Positions 11,459-21,542 of a stretch of DNA of 64,000 nucleotides are shown in pieces; position 1 is the stretch's first letter, and the number at the start of each line of letters is the position of its first letter. The stretch lies in contig PKQY01000001.1 of the NCBI GenBank assembly GCA_017577895.1, forward strand, positions 44,648-108,647, written 5' to 3'. The notes under the pieces are model-generated. The model saw nothing but the letters and a program-made list of their open reading frames with translations. It was not told where the DNA came from and did not search any database. This DNA is from Bacillota bacterium. GTDB taxonomy: Bacteria > Bacillota > Bacilli > ZCTH02-B2. The position numbers and the translations under genes were made by a program.

Positions 11459-11487
11459 AGTATAGCATGATTTTGGAGCCCGCTGAA
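11459..11487 (-). promoter_or_regulatory. Possible sigma-A promoter of rqcH (extended -10)
   Basis: On the minus strand TGCTATACT (TATACT at 11464-11459) forms an extended -10 element. A weak TTCAGC sits 17 bases further upstream as a -35. It lies 38 bases before the rqcH ATG. No comparable promoter was seen on the plus strand for the divergent ATPase gene. Confidence 0.5.
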
Positions 11488-11538
11488 TACAGTAAAGCAG
11501 AACGAGCGTGGTCAAGCTGATAGGAGGGCAGGCAGGGG

Positions 11539-14277
11539 ATGAAGAAAGAGACGTTCCCGTATCAACAATCGGTGGCGGAGGTGTTGCGTCAGTACAACAC
11601 GAAGTTGGAAACCGGGCTCCAGTGGCGGGAGGCGGAACAACGCCGGACGCAATACGGCGCCAATGTCTTGACGGAAAAAAAGCGTTCCCATCCGTTTTTT
11701 TTATGGGTCGGACAGTTTCGCGACTTTATGGTGATCGTGTTGTTGGTCGCCACCGTGCTGTCGGCTTTGTTGGGCGAGTATACCGACGCGCTGACCATTG
11801 TGGCGATCATTTTGCTCAATGCCATCTTGGGATTCGTGCAAGAATACCGGGCGGAACATTCGCTGCAAGCGTTGCGGGAAATGACAGCGCCCGAATGCCG
11901 TGTTTTGCGGGAAGGTCAATGGCACAAAATTTTAGCCCGGGATTTGGTGCCGGGCGACATCGTCTTGTTGGAAAGCGGTGATCGCATTCCGGCCGACATC
12001 CGTTTGGCCAAGACCGAAGGCATGTACGTAGAAGAAGCGGCGTTGACCGGCGAGTCGCTGCCGGTGGCCAAATTTGCCGAACCGTTGCCGGAAGCCGATT
12101 TGCCGTTGGGAGACCGGCAGAACATGGCGTACATGGGCACCAGTGTCGTTCAAGGGAAAGGCATCGGCGTAGTGGTGGCCACGGGGATGGCGACAGAAAT
12201 GGGTAAAATTGCCCATCTGATGCAAAGTGAAGAGGAAGAGGTGACGCCGCTACAGCAGCGGCTGGCCCATCTGGGAAAAGTGTTGGTCATGGCTTGCCTC
12301 TTTTTGACGGCGATGGTGGTCGTCTTGGGCATGGTCAACGGCCACGGCTTGTACGAGATGGTTTTGGCCGGCGTCAGCTTGGCGGTGGCCGCCATCCCTG
12401 AAGGGTTGCCCGCCATCGTGACCGTCGTGTTGGCCCTCGGTGTGCAGCGCATGATCAAACGGCAGGCCATCGTCCGCAAGTTGCCGGCCGTGGAAACGTT
12501 GGGCACGGCGACGGTCATCTGTTCCGACAAAACCGGGACGCTTACGCAAAATCGGATGACGGTGACCCACCTTTGGTGCGACGGCGAAGTCCGGGAGTTG
12601 AAGGAGATCGATGCGGTGCCGGCCGGGAGTTTAACGTGGTTAATGCAGATCGCGTGTCTGTGCAACAACGCCCGGCTCGTGGAGTCATCGCCGAACGGGG
12701 AGAGACGGAAAACCGCTGGACGCACTTCCAAGAGAGAGGATGCGGCCCGTTCGAACGGCAACTGGGCGGTGGAAGGGGATCCGACGGAAGGGGCGTTGCT
12801 CTTGGCGGCGCTGCAGGCCGGGTTTTTGCCCCAGGAATGGGTGAGGGGTTGGCGGCGCATCAAGGAATTTCCATTTGATCCGAAGCGCAAAATGATGTCG
12901 GTCGTCGTCGAAGATTCGTCCGGCGCCCGTTGGTTGATGTCGAAGGGCGCGCCCGATGTGTTGTTGGAACGGTGCACCCATTGGCTGGCCCAAGGCCGCA
13001 AACAGCGGTTCGATGGGAGGGAGAAAGGCCGGATTCTGGAGGCCAACGAAGCGCTGGCTCGGCTCGCGTTGCGCAATTTAGGCTTTGCTTTTCGGCAGCT
13101 TGCCCCGGGGGAAATGCCGGAGAATGAGACGGCCGCGGAGCAAGGGTTATGTTTTGTCGGGTTGATGGGGATGATGGATCCGCCCCGGCCGGAAGTCAAA
13201 GAAGCCATCGCCCGGTGTACGCAAGCGGGCATCAAAACGGTCATGATCACCGGGGATCACCAGGCGACCGCCGAAGCCATCGCCCGGCAACTGGGCATTT
13301 TACCTCCGGGCGGCGAAGTGATGACCGGTGCCCAGTTGTCCAACATGGGCCAATCGGAGCTAATGAAAAAAATTTCCAACATCTACGTGTACGCCCGGGT
13401 GGCACCGGAACATAAGTTGCGCATTGTCAAGGCGTTGCAAGCCCAAGGCGAGGTGGTGGCGATGACCGGTGATGGCGTCAACGACGCACCGGCGGTCAAA
13501 GCCGCCGATATCGGCATTGCCATGGGCAGGGGCGGTACGGACGTGACCAAAGAAGCGGCGTCCCTCATTCTCGCCGATGACAATTTTCGGACGATTGCGT
13601 CGGCAGTGGAAGAAGGGCGGGGCATTTACGAAAACATCCGCAAGTTTATCCGCTACATCCTCGCCAGCAACGTGGGGGAGATTATCACCATGTTCATCGC
13701 CATGTTGCTGGCCTTGCCGTTGCCCTTGTTGCCGATTCATATATTATGGATCAATCTCATCACCGACGGTTTGCCCGCCATGGCGTTAGGAGTGGACACC
13801 AGCGAGGAAAACGTCATGCGGCGTCCCCCGAGGGATGCTCGGGAAAGCGTCTTTGCCCGCGGGTTAGGATGGAAAATCGTCAGTCGCGGGCTGTTGATCG
13901 GGTGCGTGACGGTCGGGGCTTTTTGGCTGACCCTCTCGGAACATCCCCATGACTTGCAGCGGGCACAGACCGTATCCTTTGCTACCTTGGTCATGGCGCA
14001 GCTCATTCACGTCTTCGATTGCCGCTGCGAACGATCCGTGTTTGACCGCAATCCGCTGGAAAACCGGTGGCTTGTTTTGGCGGTGGCCGTCTCCACAGCG
14101 ATGTTGTTGGCGGTCATGTACGTCGACTGGCTACAACCCATTTTCCATACAACCGCCCTGTCGTTGAGGGAATGGGCCCTCGTTCTCTTGGCTTCAGCCA
14201 TCCCGACGTTCATTGCCGGCATTCCGGGGTTGCTTTCCCTCAGCCGGCCGGTCCGCACCAACGTCCTTCCCCGCTGA
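11539..14277 (+). CDS. yloB: Calcium-transporting P-type ATPase (PMR1/SERCA type)
   Basis: This is a 912-residue P2A-type ATPase that pumps Ca2+ (possibly Mn2+) out of the cytoplasm at the expense of ATP. The N-terminal cation-ATPase segment is followed by paired membrane helices. The actuator motif LTGES is near residue 175. The ion-binding PEGLP lies in helix M4, the phosphorylation site DKTGTLTQNRMT is near residue 332 and the hinge TGDGVNDAPA is near 645. The C-terminal helices include ILWINLITDGLPAMALG. A hydrophilic basic stretch near residue 385-410 in the nucleotide domain is somewhat longer than I expect. The ribosome site is AGGAGGG. The Bacillus homologue is a sporulation-expressed Ca2+ pump. 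Confidence 0.93.
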   Translation: MKKETFPYQQSVAEVLRQYNTKLETGLQWREAEQRRTQYGANVLTEKKRSHPFFLWVGQFRDFMVIVLLVATVLSALLGEYTDALTIVAIILLNAILGFVQEYRAEHSLQALREMTAPECRVLREGQWHKILARDLVPGDIVLLESGDRIPADIRLAKTEGMYVEEAALTGESLPVAKFAEPLPEADLPLGDRQNMAYMGTSVVQGKGIGVVVATGMATEMGKIAHLMQSEEEEVTPLQQRLAHLGKVLVMACLFLTAMVVVLGMVNGHGLYEMVLAGVSLAVAAIPEGLPAIVTVVLALGVQRMIKRQAIVRKLPAVETLGTATVICSDKTGTLTQNRMTVTHLWCDGEVRELKEIDAVPAGSLTWLMQIACLCNNARLVESSPNGERRKTAGRTSKREDAARSNGNWAVEGDPTEGALLLAALQAGFLPQEWVRGWRRIKEFPFDPKRKMMSVVVEDSSGARWLMSKGAPDVLLERCTHWLAQGRKQRFDGREKGRILEANEALARLALRNLGFAFRQLAPGEMPENETAAEQGLCFVGLMGMMDPPRPEVKEAIARCTQAGIKTVMITGDHQATAEAIARQLGILPPGGEVMTGAQLSNMGQSELMKKISNIYVYARVAPEHKLRIVKALQAQGEVVAMTGDGVNDAPAVKAADIGIAMGRGGTDVTKEAASLILADDNFRTIASAVEEGRGIYENIRKFIRYILASNVGEIITMFIAMLLALPLPLLPIHILWINLITDGLPAMALGVDTSEENVMRRPPRDARESVFARGLGWKIVSRGLLIGCVTVGAFWLTLSEHPHDLQRAQTVSFATLVMAQLIHVFDCRCERSVFDRNPLENRWLVLAVAVSTAMLLAVMYVDWLQPIFHTTALSLREWALVLLASAIPTFIAGIPGLLSLSRPVRTNVLPR

Positions 14278-14282
14278 GAGGT

Positions 14283-14320
14283 CTTTCCCTCCGGTTCTGG
14301 CACCGGAGGGAAGGATTTTT
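14283..14320 (+). terminator. Intrinsic terminator after the Ca2+ ATPase gene
   Basis: A 13-bp stem (14283-14295 with 14302-14314, CCCTCCGGT against ACCGGAGGG at its core) closes a 6-base loop. A run of five T follows. It directly follows the ATPase stop codon. Confidence 0.9.
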
Positions 14321-14337
14321 CATGGAATGTGCTGTAC

Positions 14338-14366
14338 TTGTTCATGGAAAACAAATTGATTACAAT
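14338..14366 (+). promoter_or_regulatory. Sigma-A promoter of the yicC-remA-gmk block
   Basis: TTGTTC (14338-14343) and TACAAT (14361-14366) are separated by exactly 17 bases. They lie between the terminator and the yicC ribosome site. This is probably a main promoter for the long co-directional block that follows. Confidence 0.7.
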
Positions 14367-14387
14367 TAAAAAATGGAAGTGAAGCCG

Positions 14388-15245
14388 ATGAAAAGCATGA
14401 CGGGGTATGGGCGGGGAGAAGTAGTTGCCAATGGTCAGCGGCTCATTGTGGAAATCCGCTCAGTCAATCATCGCTATCGAGACATTTCCGTTCATTTGCC
14501 GAAACATTGGCTTGCCTATGAACAACCGGTGCGGAAAGAACTGCAGGCTTATTTTTTTCGCGGAAAAGTCGATGTGTACGTGCAGCGGGAACCGGTGGAC
14601 GGACTGGTGTCCACGTTGAATTGGGAAAGGACGGAACAGTGGATTCACCTGCTGCGGACGTTAAAGGAACGTTATCAGTTGGCCGGCGACATTGATGTAA
14701 AGACCGTGCTGCTCTTGCCGGACTTGTGGCAAACGGACGTGCCCGAAGACGTCGATTGGAGCCGTCCGCTCCTGGAAGCCTTGACCGAGGCGTGTCGGCA
14801 ATGGGATGAGATGCGCCGGCGGGAAGGGGCGCTCATTCAGAAGGAGCTGTGCGCGCGGAACGCGCGGGTAGTGGAGTACGTCCAGCAAATGCAGCAAGAG
14901 AGCGGCCGGTTGTTGGAACGGTATCGGCGGCGTTTGCAAGAGCGTTTGCATGCCCTCGGCGTGGACATACCGGAAGAGAAGCTCCATGCCGAATTGTTGT
15001 TGTTTGCCGAAAAAGCCAATGTGGATGAAGAACTGAGCCGATTGCAAAGCCATTGTTGGCAATTCGCCCGGATTGTGGAAGAGATGGGTGCGAACGGGAA
15101 AAAATTGGATTTTCTGCTGCAAGAAATGAGTCGGGAAATCCATACCATTTCGGCCAAAGTACCCGATCCTACCCTCAATCCGCTGATACTGGCGACCAAG
15201 GATGAGATTGACAAGATGCGCGAACAAATTCAAAATGTTGAATAA
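14388..15245 (+). CDS. YicC-family endoribonuclease
   Basis: YicC proteins are divalent-metal endoribonucleases with two conserved regions. The N-terminus [11 protein letters not shown] and the C-terminal block [20 protein letters not shown] with NTISAK-like residues are diagnostic. The protein is 285 residues, normal length. The start is ATG at 14388, placed 7 bases after GGAAGTG. An in-frame ATG at 14373 lacks a ribosome site. It corresponds to yloC of Bacillus and opens the block with remA and gmk. Confidence 0.92.
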   Translation: MKSMTGYGRGEVVANGQRLIVEIRSVNHRYRDISVHLPKHWLAYEQPVRKELQAYFFRGKVDVYVQREPVDGLVSTLNWERTEQWIHLLRTLKERYQLAGDIDVKTVLLLPDLWQTDVPEDVDWSRPLLEALTEACRQWDEMRRREGALIQKELCARNARVVEYVQQMQQESGRLLERYRRRLQERLHALGVDIPEEKLHAELLLFAEKANVDEELSRLQSHCWQFARIVEEMGANGKKLDFLLQEMSREIHTISAKVPDPTLNPLILATKDEIDKMREQIQNVE

Positions 15246-15295
15246 AATTCGCTTGGCATCGAGACATGACAGGCCATGGGAGGGTGGGCGTAACC

Positions 15296-15565
15296 ATGTC
15301 AATCAAATTGATCAATATCGGTTTCGGCAATATCGTTTCGGCCAATCGCATCATTTCCATCGTCAGTCCCGAGTCGGCTCCGATTAAACGGATCATCACG
15401 GAAGCCCGAAACAACAGCCGTTTGATTGATGCGACGTACGGCCGTCGTACCCGGGCGGTTATCATTATGGACAGCGACCATGTCATTTTGTCGGCGGTGC
15501 AGCCGGAAACGGTCGCCAATCGTCTCAATGCGAAGGAAGATCAAAACGTCGATCCGGAGGACTGA
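15296..15565 (+). CDS. remA: Extracellular-matrix regulator RemA
   Basis: RemA (DUF370) is a small DNA-binding regulator that activates biofilm-matrix and osmoprotection genes in Bacillus. It forms oligomeric rings. The 89-residue protein starts [12 protein letters not shown] and includes the conserved arginines in ANRIISIV and [15 protein letters not shown]. The open frame begins earlier at 15266, but the ATG at 15296 has the GGGAGGGTGG ribosome site and matches the family start. It is followed by gmk one base after the stop codon. Confidence 0.95.
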   Translation: MSIKLINIGFGNIVSANRIISIVSPESAPIKRIITEARNNSRLIDATYGRRTRAVIIMDSDHVILSAVQPETVANRLNAKEDQNVDPED

Positions 15566-15566
15566 A

Positions 15567-16220
15567 ATGGAACAGCACGAACAAGGTTTGTTGATTGTCC
15601 TGTCGGGACCATCCGGCGTCGGCAAAGGGACGGTTTGTGCTGCGTTGCGGCAGCGGATGCCCGAGCTCGTTTATTCCGTGTCGGTGACGACGCGGGCGCC
15701 GCGGGCCGGGGAAAAGGACGGTGTCAATTACTTTTTCAAAACGCCGGAACAATTCCAGGCGATGATTGAAGCAGGACAACTGCTGGAATGGGCCAAGTAC
15801 GCCGAACATTATTATGGGACGCCGCGGTTGTTTGTCGAAGAAATGCTGGCGAAAGGCAAAGACGTCATTTTGGAAATTGAGGTCCAAGGGGCCTTGCAAG
15901 TGAAAAAGAAATTTCCGAGCGGCGTGTTTATTTTTTTACTTCCGCCCAGTTTACACGCGTTGCGGGAACGGATTGAACAACGGGGCACGGAAGATGAACA
16001 GGCCATCTTGCGGCGTTTGGGTGTGGCCCAGGAAGAATTGCAAATGATCCATCATTATGATTATGCCGTGGTCAATGACGTGGTCGAAGATGCGGTCGAG
16101 AAAATTCGCGCCATTATTTTGGCGGAACATCATAAAACGCCGCGCGTTTCCAAGCGGTTATTCCATCCAACGGAAAGGGGTTGTGTCAGCGAATGCTGTT
16201 TCCGGAAATCGACAAATTAA
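15567..16220 (+). CDS. gmk: Guanylate kinase
   Basis: This enzyme phosphorylates GMP to GDP using ATP. The 217-residue protein has the P-loop GPSGVGKG at residues 15-22, the GMP-binding [17 protein letters not shown] and the lid segment. The C-terminus is slightly extended and overlaps the start of rpoZ by 28 bases. The ribosome site CCGGAGG lies 7 bases before the ATG, inside the end of remA. In spore formers GMP kinase also influences (p)ppGpp control. Confidence 0.96.
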   Translation: MEQHEQGLLIVLSGPSGVGKGTVCAALRQRMPELVYSVSVTTRAPRAGEKDGVNYFFKTPEQFQAMIEAGQLLEWAKYAEHYYGTPRLFVEEMLAKGKDVILEIEVQGALQVKKKFPSGVFIFLLPPSLHALRERIEQRGTEDEQAILRRLGVAQEELQMIHHYDYAVVNDVVEDAVEKIRAIILAEHHKTPRVSKRLFHPTERGCVSECCFRKSTN

Positions 16221-16420
16221 TTGAAAAAGTCGGCAGCAAATATTTGCTCGTCACCGCCGCGGCCAAGCGGGCACGGCAACTGAAGGATGGCGCGCCGGTG
16301 ACCATTGACAATCCCACATCCCGCAAGGAAGTCGGAATCGCTTTGGAAGAAATTGCCCGCGGCACGATTCGTGTGGAGGATATTCTAAAGGAAGAAATGG
16401 AGAAGGAAACGGGTAAGTAA
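16193..16420 (+). CDS. rpoZ: RNA polymerase omega subunit
   Basis: Omega helps assemble and stabilise the beta' subunit of RNA polymerase. The 75-residue protein begins [19 protein letters not shown] and contains the conserved AAAKRARQL and [15 protein letters not shown] segments. The start ATG at 16193 matches the family. A TTG at 16181 in frame is an alternative closer to the GGAAAGGGG ribosome site. The gene overlaps the end of gmk. Confidence 0.94.
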   Translation: MLFPEIDKLIEKVGSKYLLVTAAAKRARQLKDGAPVTIDNPTSRKEVGIALEEIARGTIRVEDILKEEMEKETGK

Positions 16421-16459
16421 GATGGCGGCCCACCCTTGTCGGCGTAAGGGAGGAAGTTC

Positions 16460-17668
16460 ATGGAAGGAAAACGGATTGTGCTTGGGGTGACCGGAGGGAT
16501 CGCCGCTTACAAGGCGGCGGATTTGTGCAGCCGCCTCAGTAAGTTGGGGGCCCAAGTGCAAGTGATCATGACGGAAAGTGCGACCCGGTTCATCAGTCCC
16601 ATGACATTTCAAACGTTGTCACGGAACGACGTGTTGGTCGACGTGTTCGATGAGCGCAACCCGAACGTGGTCGCCCACGTGGCCATCGCCGACAACGCCG
16701 ACCTGCTGGTCGTGGCGCCGGCGACGGCCAACGTCATTGCCAAGATGGCCAGCGGGTTGGCGGACGACATGTTGACAACGGTGTTCTTGGCTACCCGAGC
16801 GCCGGTGTTGGTGGCGCCGGCCATGAACGTGCACATGTACCGGCATTGGACGGTGCAGGAAAACATCCGCCGCTTGAAAGCCCATGGGGTGGAATTTATC
16901 GATCCGGTGGAAGGGTTGCTGGCATGCGGGTACGAAGGGCAAGGAAAGCTGGCGGATCCGGCCGATATCGTTGCAAAAATTCAAACAATGCTGGCGAAAA
17001 AGCGGGACTGGTCCGGCCGGACCGTGCTCGTCACCGCAGGCCCGACGCGCGAACCGCTCGATCCGGTTCGTTTTTTTAGCAATCGCTCGTCCGGAAAAAT
17101 GGGTTACGCCATCGCCGCCGCTGCCCAACGGCGGGGGGCGCGGGTGTTGTTGGTGACGGGACCGACTTCGATGCGTCCGCCGGCGGGCGTAGATGTGACG
17201 GCCGTCGAGACGGCCGAACAAATGTACGAAGCGGTCATGGCCCGTCTGCCGGAAGCCGACGTCGTCATCAAGGCGGCGGCAGTGGCTGACTACACGCCTG
17301 TGCAGGTGGCAGAGCAAAAAATTAAGAAAACGATGGACGAAATCAACGTCCGTTTGCGTCGTACGCCGGACATTTTGGCGGAAATTGGCCGCCGTCGCCG
17401 GCCGGAACAATGTATCGTCGGTTTTGCGGCGGAAACGGAGCAGATCGAGCAATATGCGCGAGAGAAGCTGCTCCGCAAAGGGGCCGATTTTATCGTGGCC
17501 AATGACGTATCCCAGAGCGACATCGGCTTTGATGTGGACAATAACCGGGTGGCGGTGTACGGAAAGGACGGGCTGGTGGCAGCATGGCCGACCATGAGCA
17601 AGCAGGAAGTGGCGGACAAATTGTTAGATCTGGTCATGCACCATTTGATGAAGAAGGGTCAAACATGA
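16460..17668 (+). CDS. coaBC: Bifunctional phosphopantothenoylcysteine decarboxylase / synthetase
   Basis: This enzyme makes 4'-phosphopantetheine for coenzyme A. The N-terminal FMN-dependent CoaC domain shows GGIAAYKAADL, PATANVIAKMA, APAMNVHM and the flap ACGYEGQGKLADP. The C-terminal CTP-dependent CoaB domain begins with VLVTAGPTREPLDPVRFFSN at about residue 190 and contains GFAAETE and GADFIVANDVS. The total of 402 residues is normal. A strong GGGAGGAAG site precedes the ATG, and the stop overlaps priA (ATGA). coaD, the next-but-one step, is also in this window at 33109. Confidence 0.96.
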   Translation: MEGKRIVLGVTGGIAAYKAADLCSRLSKLGAQVQVIMTESATRFISPMTFQTLSRNDVLVDVFDERNPNVVAHVAIADNADLLVVAPATANVIAKMASGLADDMLTTVFLATRAPVLVAPAMNVHMYRHWTVQENIRRLKAHGVEFIDPVEGLLACGYEGQGKLADPADIVAKIQTMLAKKRDWSGRTVLVTAGPTREPLDPVRFFSNRSSGKMGYAIAAAAQRRGARVLLVTGPTSMRPPAGVDVTAVETAEQMYEAVMARLPEADVVIKAAAVADYTPVQVAEQKIKKTMDEINVRLRRTPDILAEIGRRRRPEQCIVGFAAETEQIEQYAREKLLRKGADFIVANDVSQSDIGFDVDNNRVAVYGKDGLVAAWPTMSKQEVADKLLDLVMHHLMKKGQT

Positions 17669-20100
17669 AAAAGGTCCACGTCGTGGTGGACGTTCCCGGT
17701 TCGGTCGGCGATCAGACCTACACGTATTTGGTGCCGCCGCAATGGGAGAATGAGGTGGGCGTCGGCGCCCGGGTGGTGGTGCCATTTGGCAACCGTCGGG
17801 TGGACGGCATCGTGGTCGAAGTGGCGACACCGCAAACCGAGGCTGATTTGCCGGAGGTCGCCTTGCGGGAAATTGAGGAAGTGGTGCCGCCGCCGTTGAC
17901 GGAAGAGTTGGTTCAATTAGGGTATTGGCTCAGCCGCAAAACGCTCTGCCCGTGGATGACGGCGTTAAAGGCCATGATCCCGGCCGGCATCCGGGGAAAA
18001 TATACGGTGGAAGTGGCGTTGGCCGGTGACGTAGAACTACAACGTGAAGAAGAACGGGAGATTTTCGAATATTTTCGACATCGGGGGTCGGTCTCTTGGA
18101 AAGCGTTGTTGCAGGCGTTTCCCCAGCATGAACGCCTGCTCCACCGTTGGCGGCGGGAGGGTCGTTTGCGGGTCCGTTCCGAAGTTCATCGGCCGGTGCG
18201 GGTAAAAAAGGCGGTCTATCTGCGCCGGATCATGGAGCGGGAGCAATTGGACCGTCTGTTGGAACAATGTTCTCCCCGGGCCGTCAAGCAACGGGAAGTG
18301 TTGCGCCGTCTGCGTGAAGAGCCGCAACGGGAATGGTTGCAAGCCGATTTGATGAAGCAATGGGGAGTCTCCACGACGACGTTGAATGCCCTCATTCGAC
18401 AAGGCGTGTTGGAACGAGTGGAGAAAGATGTGTTTCGAGAACCTTCCGACGGGCTGCCGCTGGAAGAGGAGGCGCCTTATGCGCTCACCGAAGAACAGCA
18501 AGCAGCCCTCGTTCCGTTGATCGAGGCATTGTCCCAGCGGCAATATCACGCCTTTTTGTTGCACGGCGTGACGGGCAGCGGCAAAACCGAAGTGTACATG
18601 CAAGCCATACGCTACTGTTTGCAACAAGGGCGGTCGGCCATTGTCCTAGTGCCGGAAATTTCTTTGACCCCGCAGATGGTGGAGCGCTTCCGGCGCCGAT
18701 TTGGCCCGCAAGTGGCGGTCTTTCACAGCCGGTTGTCTCCGGGAGAACGTTTCGACGAATGGCGGCGTATCCAGGAAGGTCAGGCGAAGGTCGTCATCGG
18801 TGCCCGTTCGGCTGTGTTTGCGCCGTTTGAGCGGCTCGGTCTCATCATTGTCGACGAAGAGCACGAAGGAACGTACAAACAGGAAGAGGCCCCCCGTTAT
18901 CATACCCGGGACGTCGCCTTGCGGCGGGCCCGTTACCACCAAGCGGTGGTGGTGCTGGGCAGCGCCACTCCATCGTTGGAGGTGTATGCGGCGGCGCAGA
19001 AGGGCGGCTTCACCTTGTTGCAAATGAAGCGACGGGTGCACGATCGGCCCCTTCCTCAGGTGCATGTGGTGGACATGCGGCAAGAATTGCAAGCCGGCAA
19101 CCGCAGCTTGTTCAGCCGCATGTTGGCAAAACGCATGGCGGAACGGTTTCGGCGAAACGAACAGGTCATACTTTTTCAACATCGCCGCGGCTTTGCCCAT
19201 TTTGTCATGTGTCGGAGTTGCGGTTCGGTGATGAAGTGCCCGGCTTGCGACATTTCGTTGACGTATCACCGGGTCGGTCACCACTTGCGTTGCCATTATT
19301 GCGGCTATGCGACTGTGGAACCGGCCACTTGCCCGACATGCGGCAGTGGACCGATTCGCCATTTGGGGGCCGGGACGCAAAGGGTGGAAGAAGAGTTGCA
19401 CCGCCTGTTTCCCGGTGTTCGCGTTTTGCGGATGGACGCCGATACGACGTCCCAAAAAGGGGCCCATCAACAGCTGTTGGCCCGCTTTTACCGGCAAGAA
19501 GCGGACGTGCTCATCGGAACCCAGATGATCGCCAAAGGCCTAGATTTTCCAAACGTGACGTTGGTCGGCGTCATTTTGGCCGACTCGTTATTGTATTTGC
19601 CCGATTTTCGAGCCGGCGAACGGACGTTCCAACTGCTGACACAAGTGAGCGGTCGGGCCGGTCGCCATCATCGTCCGGGAGAAGTGATCATTCAGAGTTT
19701 CAACCCGGAGCACGACATCATCCAGGCTGCCGCGGCCCAAGATTATGCCCGTTTTTTTGCCCGGGAAATGGCCCTGCGTCGACAAGCGGGATACCCGCCT
19801 TATCGTCGTTTGGTGCAACTCGTGTTTACGCACCCGGAGTCGGCGGTGGCCTTGACTTGGGCGGCGCAAATGACCCGATGGCTTGCCGACCGGCTGCATA
19901 AGGTGGCCCAAGTGCTGGGACCGGCGGCGGCAACGATTTCCCGCATGAAAAATAGATATCGGTACCAGAGCATGATAAAATATACCGATGAACCGACAGT
20001 TCGTGCCGTATTGCAAGAAGCCATCGCCGAGTGGGAACCGCGGTTGAAAAAGCAGCACGTGCAGTTGACCATCGACGTGGATCCGCGGATGTTGTCGTAA
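17665..20100 (+). CDS. priA: Primosomal protein N' (replication restart helicase)
   Basis: PriA recognises stalled or repaired forks and reloads the replicative helicase. The 811-residue protein has an N-terminal DNA-binding region and a winged-helix part. The helicase core shows the Walker A HGVTGSGKTEVYMQ at about residue 302, the DEEH box (IVDEEHEG) and GSATPSLE. Eight zinc-binding cysteines lie in CRSCGSVMKCPACD and CHYCGY to CPTCGSG. The C-terminal motifs GTQMIAKGLDFPNV and SGRAGR are intact. The start ATG overlaps the coaBC stop. The longer upstream frame lacks a ribosome site. Confidence 0.96.
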   Translation: MKKVHVVVDVPGSVGDQTYTYLVPPQWENEVGVGARVVVPFGNRRVDGIVVEVATPQTEADLPEVALREIEEVVPPPLTEELVQLGYWLSRKTLCPWMTALKAMIPAGIRGKYTVEVALAGDVELQREEEREIFEYFRHRGSVSWKALLQAFPQHERLLHRWRREGRLRVRSEVHRPVRVKKAVYLRRIMEREQLDRLLEQCSPRAVKQREVLRRLREEPQREWLQADLMKQWGVSTTTLNALIRQGVLERVEKDVFREPSDGLPLEEEAPYALTEEQQAALVPLIEALSQRQYHAFLLHGVTGSGKTEVYMQAIRYCLQQGRSAIVLVPEISLTPQMVERFRRRFGPQVAVFHSRLSPGERFDEWRRIQEGQAKVVIGARSAVFAPFERLGLIIVDEEHEGTYKQEEAPRYHTRDVALRRARYHQAVVVLGSATPSLEVYAAAQKGGFTLLQMKRRVHDRPLPQVHVVDMRQELQAGNRSLFSRMLAKRMAERFRRNEQVILFQHRRGFAHFVMCRSCGSVMKCPACDISLTYHRVGHHLRCHYCGYATVEPATCPTCGSGPIRHLGAGTQRVEEELHRLFPGVRVLRMDADTTSQKGAHQQLLARFYRQEADVLIGTQMIAKGLDFPNVTLVGVILADSLLYLPDFRAGERTFQLLTQVSGRAGRHHRPGEVIIQSFNPEHDIIQAAAAQDYARFFAREMALRRQAGYPPYRRLVQLVFTHPESAVALTWAAQMTRWLADRLHKVAQVLGPAAATISRMKNRYRYQSMIKYTDEPTVRAVLQEAIAEWEPRLKKQHVQLTIDVDPRMLS

Positions 20101-20121
20101 CGGAAAGGAAGGGGTGAGCCG

Positions 20122-20592
20122 ATGGCGGTACGGGTCATCGTGAAGGAACCGGATCCGATTTTGCGCAAAGTGAGCAAAGAAGTGCGGGAAATTACGCCGA
20201 ATATTCATAAATTGTTGGACGATATGGCAGAGACGATGTACGATGCCGGCGGCGTCGGGTTGGCTGCGGTGCAAGTAGGTGTGCTGAAACGGGTCGTCGT
20301 CATCGATGTGGGCGACGGGTTGATCGAAATGATTAACCCGGTGATCACGTCGCGGGAAGGGGAACAAGTGGGGCCGGAAGGCTGTCTCAGCATTCCCGGA
20401 CTTGTCGGTGAAGTCAAACGGGCTATGCGTTGCACGGTGGAAGCCCTCAATCGGCACGGGGAAAAATTTGTGTTGAACGCCGAAGGGTATTTGGCCCGTG
20501 CCATTCAGCACGAAGTCGATCATTTAAACGGCATTTTGTTCACCGATCTCACCACGGTCTTTTACGAACCCGAAAAGGAGCAGCGTGAATGA
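20122..20592 (+). CDS. def: Peptide deformylase
   Basis: This metalloenzyme removes the formyl group from nascent proteins. All three family motifs are intact: [10 protein letters not shown] at about residue 43, EGCLSIP near 88 and QHEVDHLNG near 131, which hold the metal ion. At 156 residues it is of the short type (type 1-like), and Bacillus carries both Def and YkrB types. The ribosome site is AAGGAAGGGG. The stop overlaps fmt, the gene for the opposite reaction, by 4 bases. Confidence 0.96.
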   Translation: MAVRVIVKEPDPILRKVSKEVREITPNIHKLLDDMAETMYDAGGVGLAAVQVGVLKRVVVIDVGDGLIEMINPVITSREGEQVGPEGCLSIPGLVGEVKRAMRCTVEALNRHGEKFVLNAEGYLARAIQHEVDHLNGILFTDLTTVFYEPEKEQRE

Positions 20593-21542
20593 ATCACCGC
20601 ATCGTGTTCATGGGAACGCCGGATTTTGCCGTGACGATTTTGGAGGCGTTGGTCCGCTCGCCCTACGAAGTGGTCGGAGTGGTCACCCAGCCCGACAAAC
20701 CGAAAGGGCGGAAAAAAGTGTTGACGCCGCCGCCGGTTAAGGAAGCAGCCCAACGATTTGGCATCCCGGTGTTGCAGCCGGAAAAAATTCGTCGTCCGGA
20801 AGCGGTGGAAGCGGTCCTCGCATGGCGACCGGACTTGATCGTGACGGCGGCGTACGGACAGCTGGTGCCGCCGGCCCTCTTGCAAGCGCCCCGATTCGGC
20901 TGCGTCAATGTGCACGCCTCCCTTTTGCCCAAATATCGCGGCGGTGCACCCATCCACTGGGCTATCATCCGTGGTGAAAAAGAGACGGGCATCACGCTCA
21001 TGTACATGACGGAAGAACTGGATGCCGGAGACATCATCGCCCAGCGGGCGGTTCCCATCGCTTGGGAGGACACAGTGGGCACGTTGCACGATCGGCTGAA
21101 GGACGTGGGGGCCCAACTGCTGGTGGAGACGCTCCCCGCCTTGTTTGCCGGAACGGTCCGGGCGCGGCCGCAAGATGAACGCCTCGCGACGTATGCGCCA
21201 AACATCCGCCGGGATGATGAGCGCATCGACTGGAGCCGGTCAGCGGTAGACGTCTATAACCAGGTGCGGGGCCTCAATCCATGGCCGGTGGCGTACACGG
21301 TGTATCAGGACGATATCTGGAAAGTTTGGTGGGTAAAGCCGGTGGCCAAGGATCATGATCAGCCGCCGGGCACCGTTTTGGAAGTGTCATCGGAATCGGT
21401 GGTGGTGGCATGCGGCCAAGATGCCGTTGAACTGTTGGAAATTCAGCCGGCTGGTAAGAAGCGGATGGCGATGGCCGATTATCTTCGGGGACGGGCCATC
21501 CACCCTGGGGAGCGCTTTGCTAGCGGAGGTACCGACGGGTGA
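20589..21542 (+). CDS. fmt: Methionyl-tRNA formyltransferase
   Basis: Fmt formylates initiator Met-tRNA using 10-formyl-THF. The 317-residue protein shows the N-terminal MGTPDFAV. The catalytic [18 protein letters not shown], at about residue 111, holds the Asn-His-Asp type site, and the C-terminal OB-like domain includes NPWPVAYT. Start and stop overlap its neighbours (ATGA with def, GTGA with rsmB). Confidence 0.96.
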   Translation: MNHRIVFMGTPDFAVTILEALVRSPYEVVGVVTQPDKPKGRKKVLTPPPVKEAAQRFGIPVLQPEKIRRPEAVEAVLAWRPDLIVTAAYGQLVPPALLQAPRFGCVNVHASLLPKYRGGAPIHWAIIRGEKETGITLMYMTEELDAGDIIAQRAVPIAWEDTVGTLHDRLKDVGAQLLVETLPALFAGTVRARPQDERLATYAPNIRRDDERIDWSRSAVDVYNQVRGLNPWPVAYTVYQDDIWKVWWVKPVAKDHDQPPGTVLEVSSESVVVACGQDAVELLEIQPAGKKRMAMADYLRGRAIHPGERFASGGTDG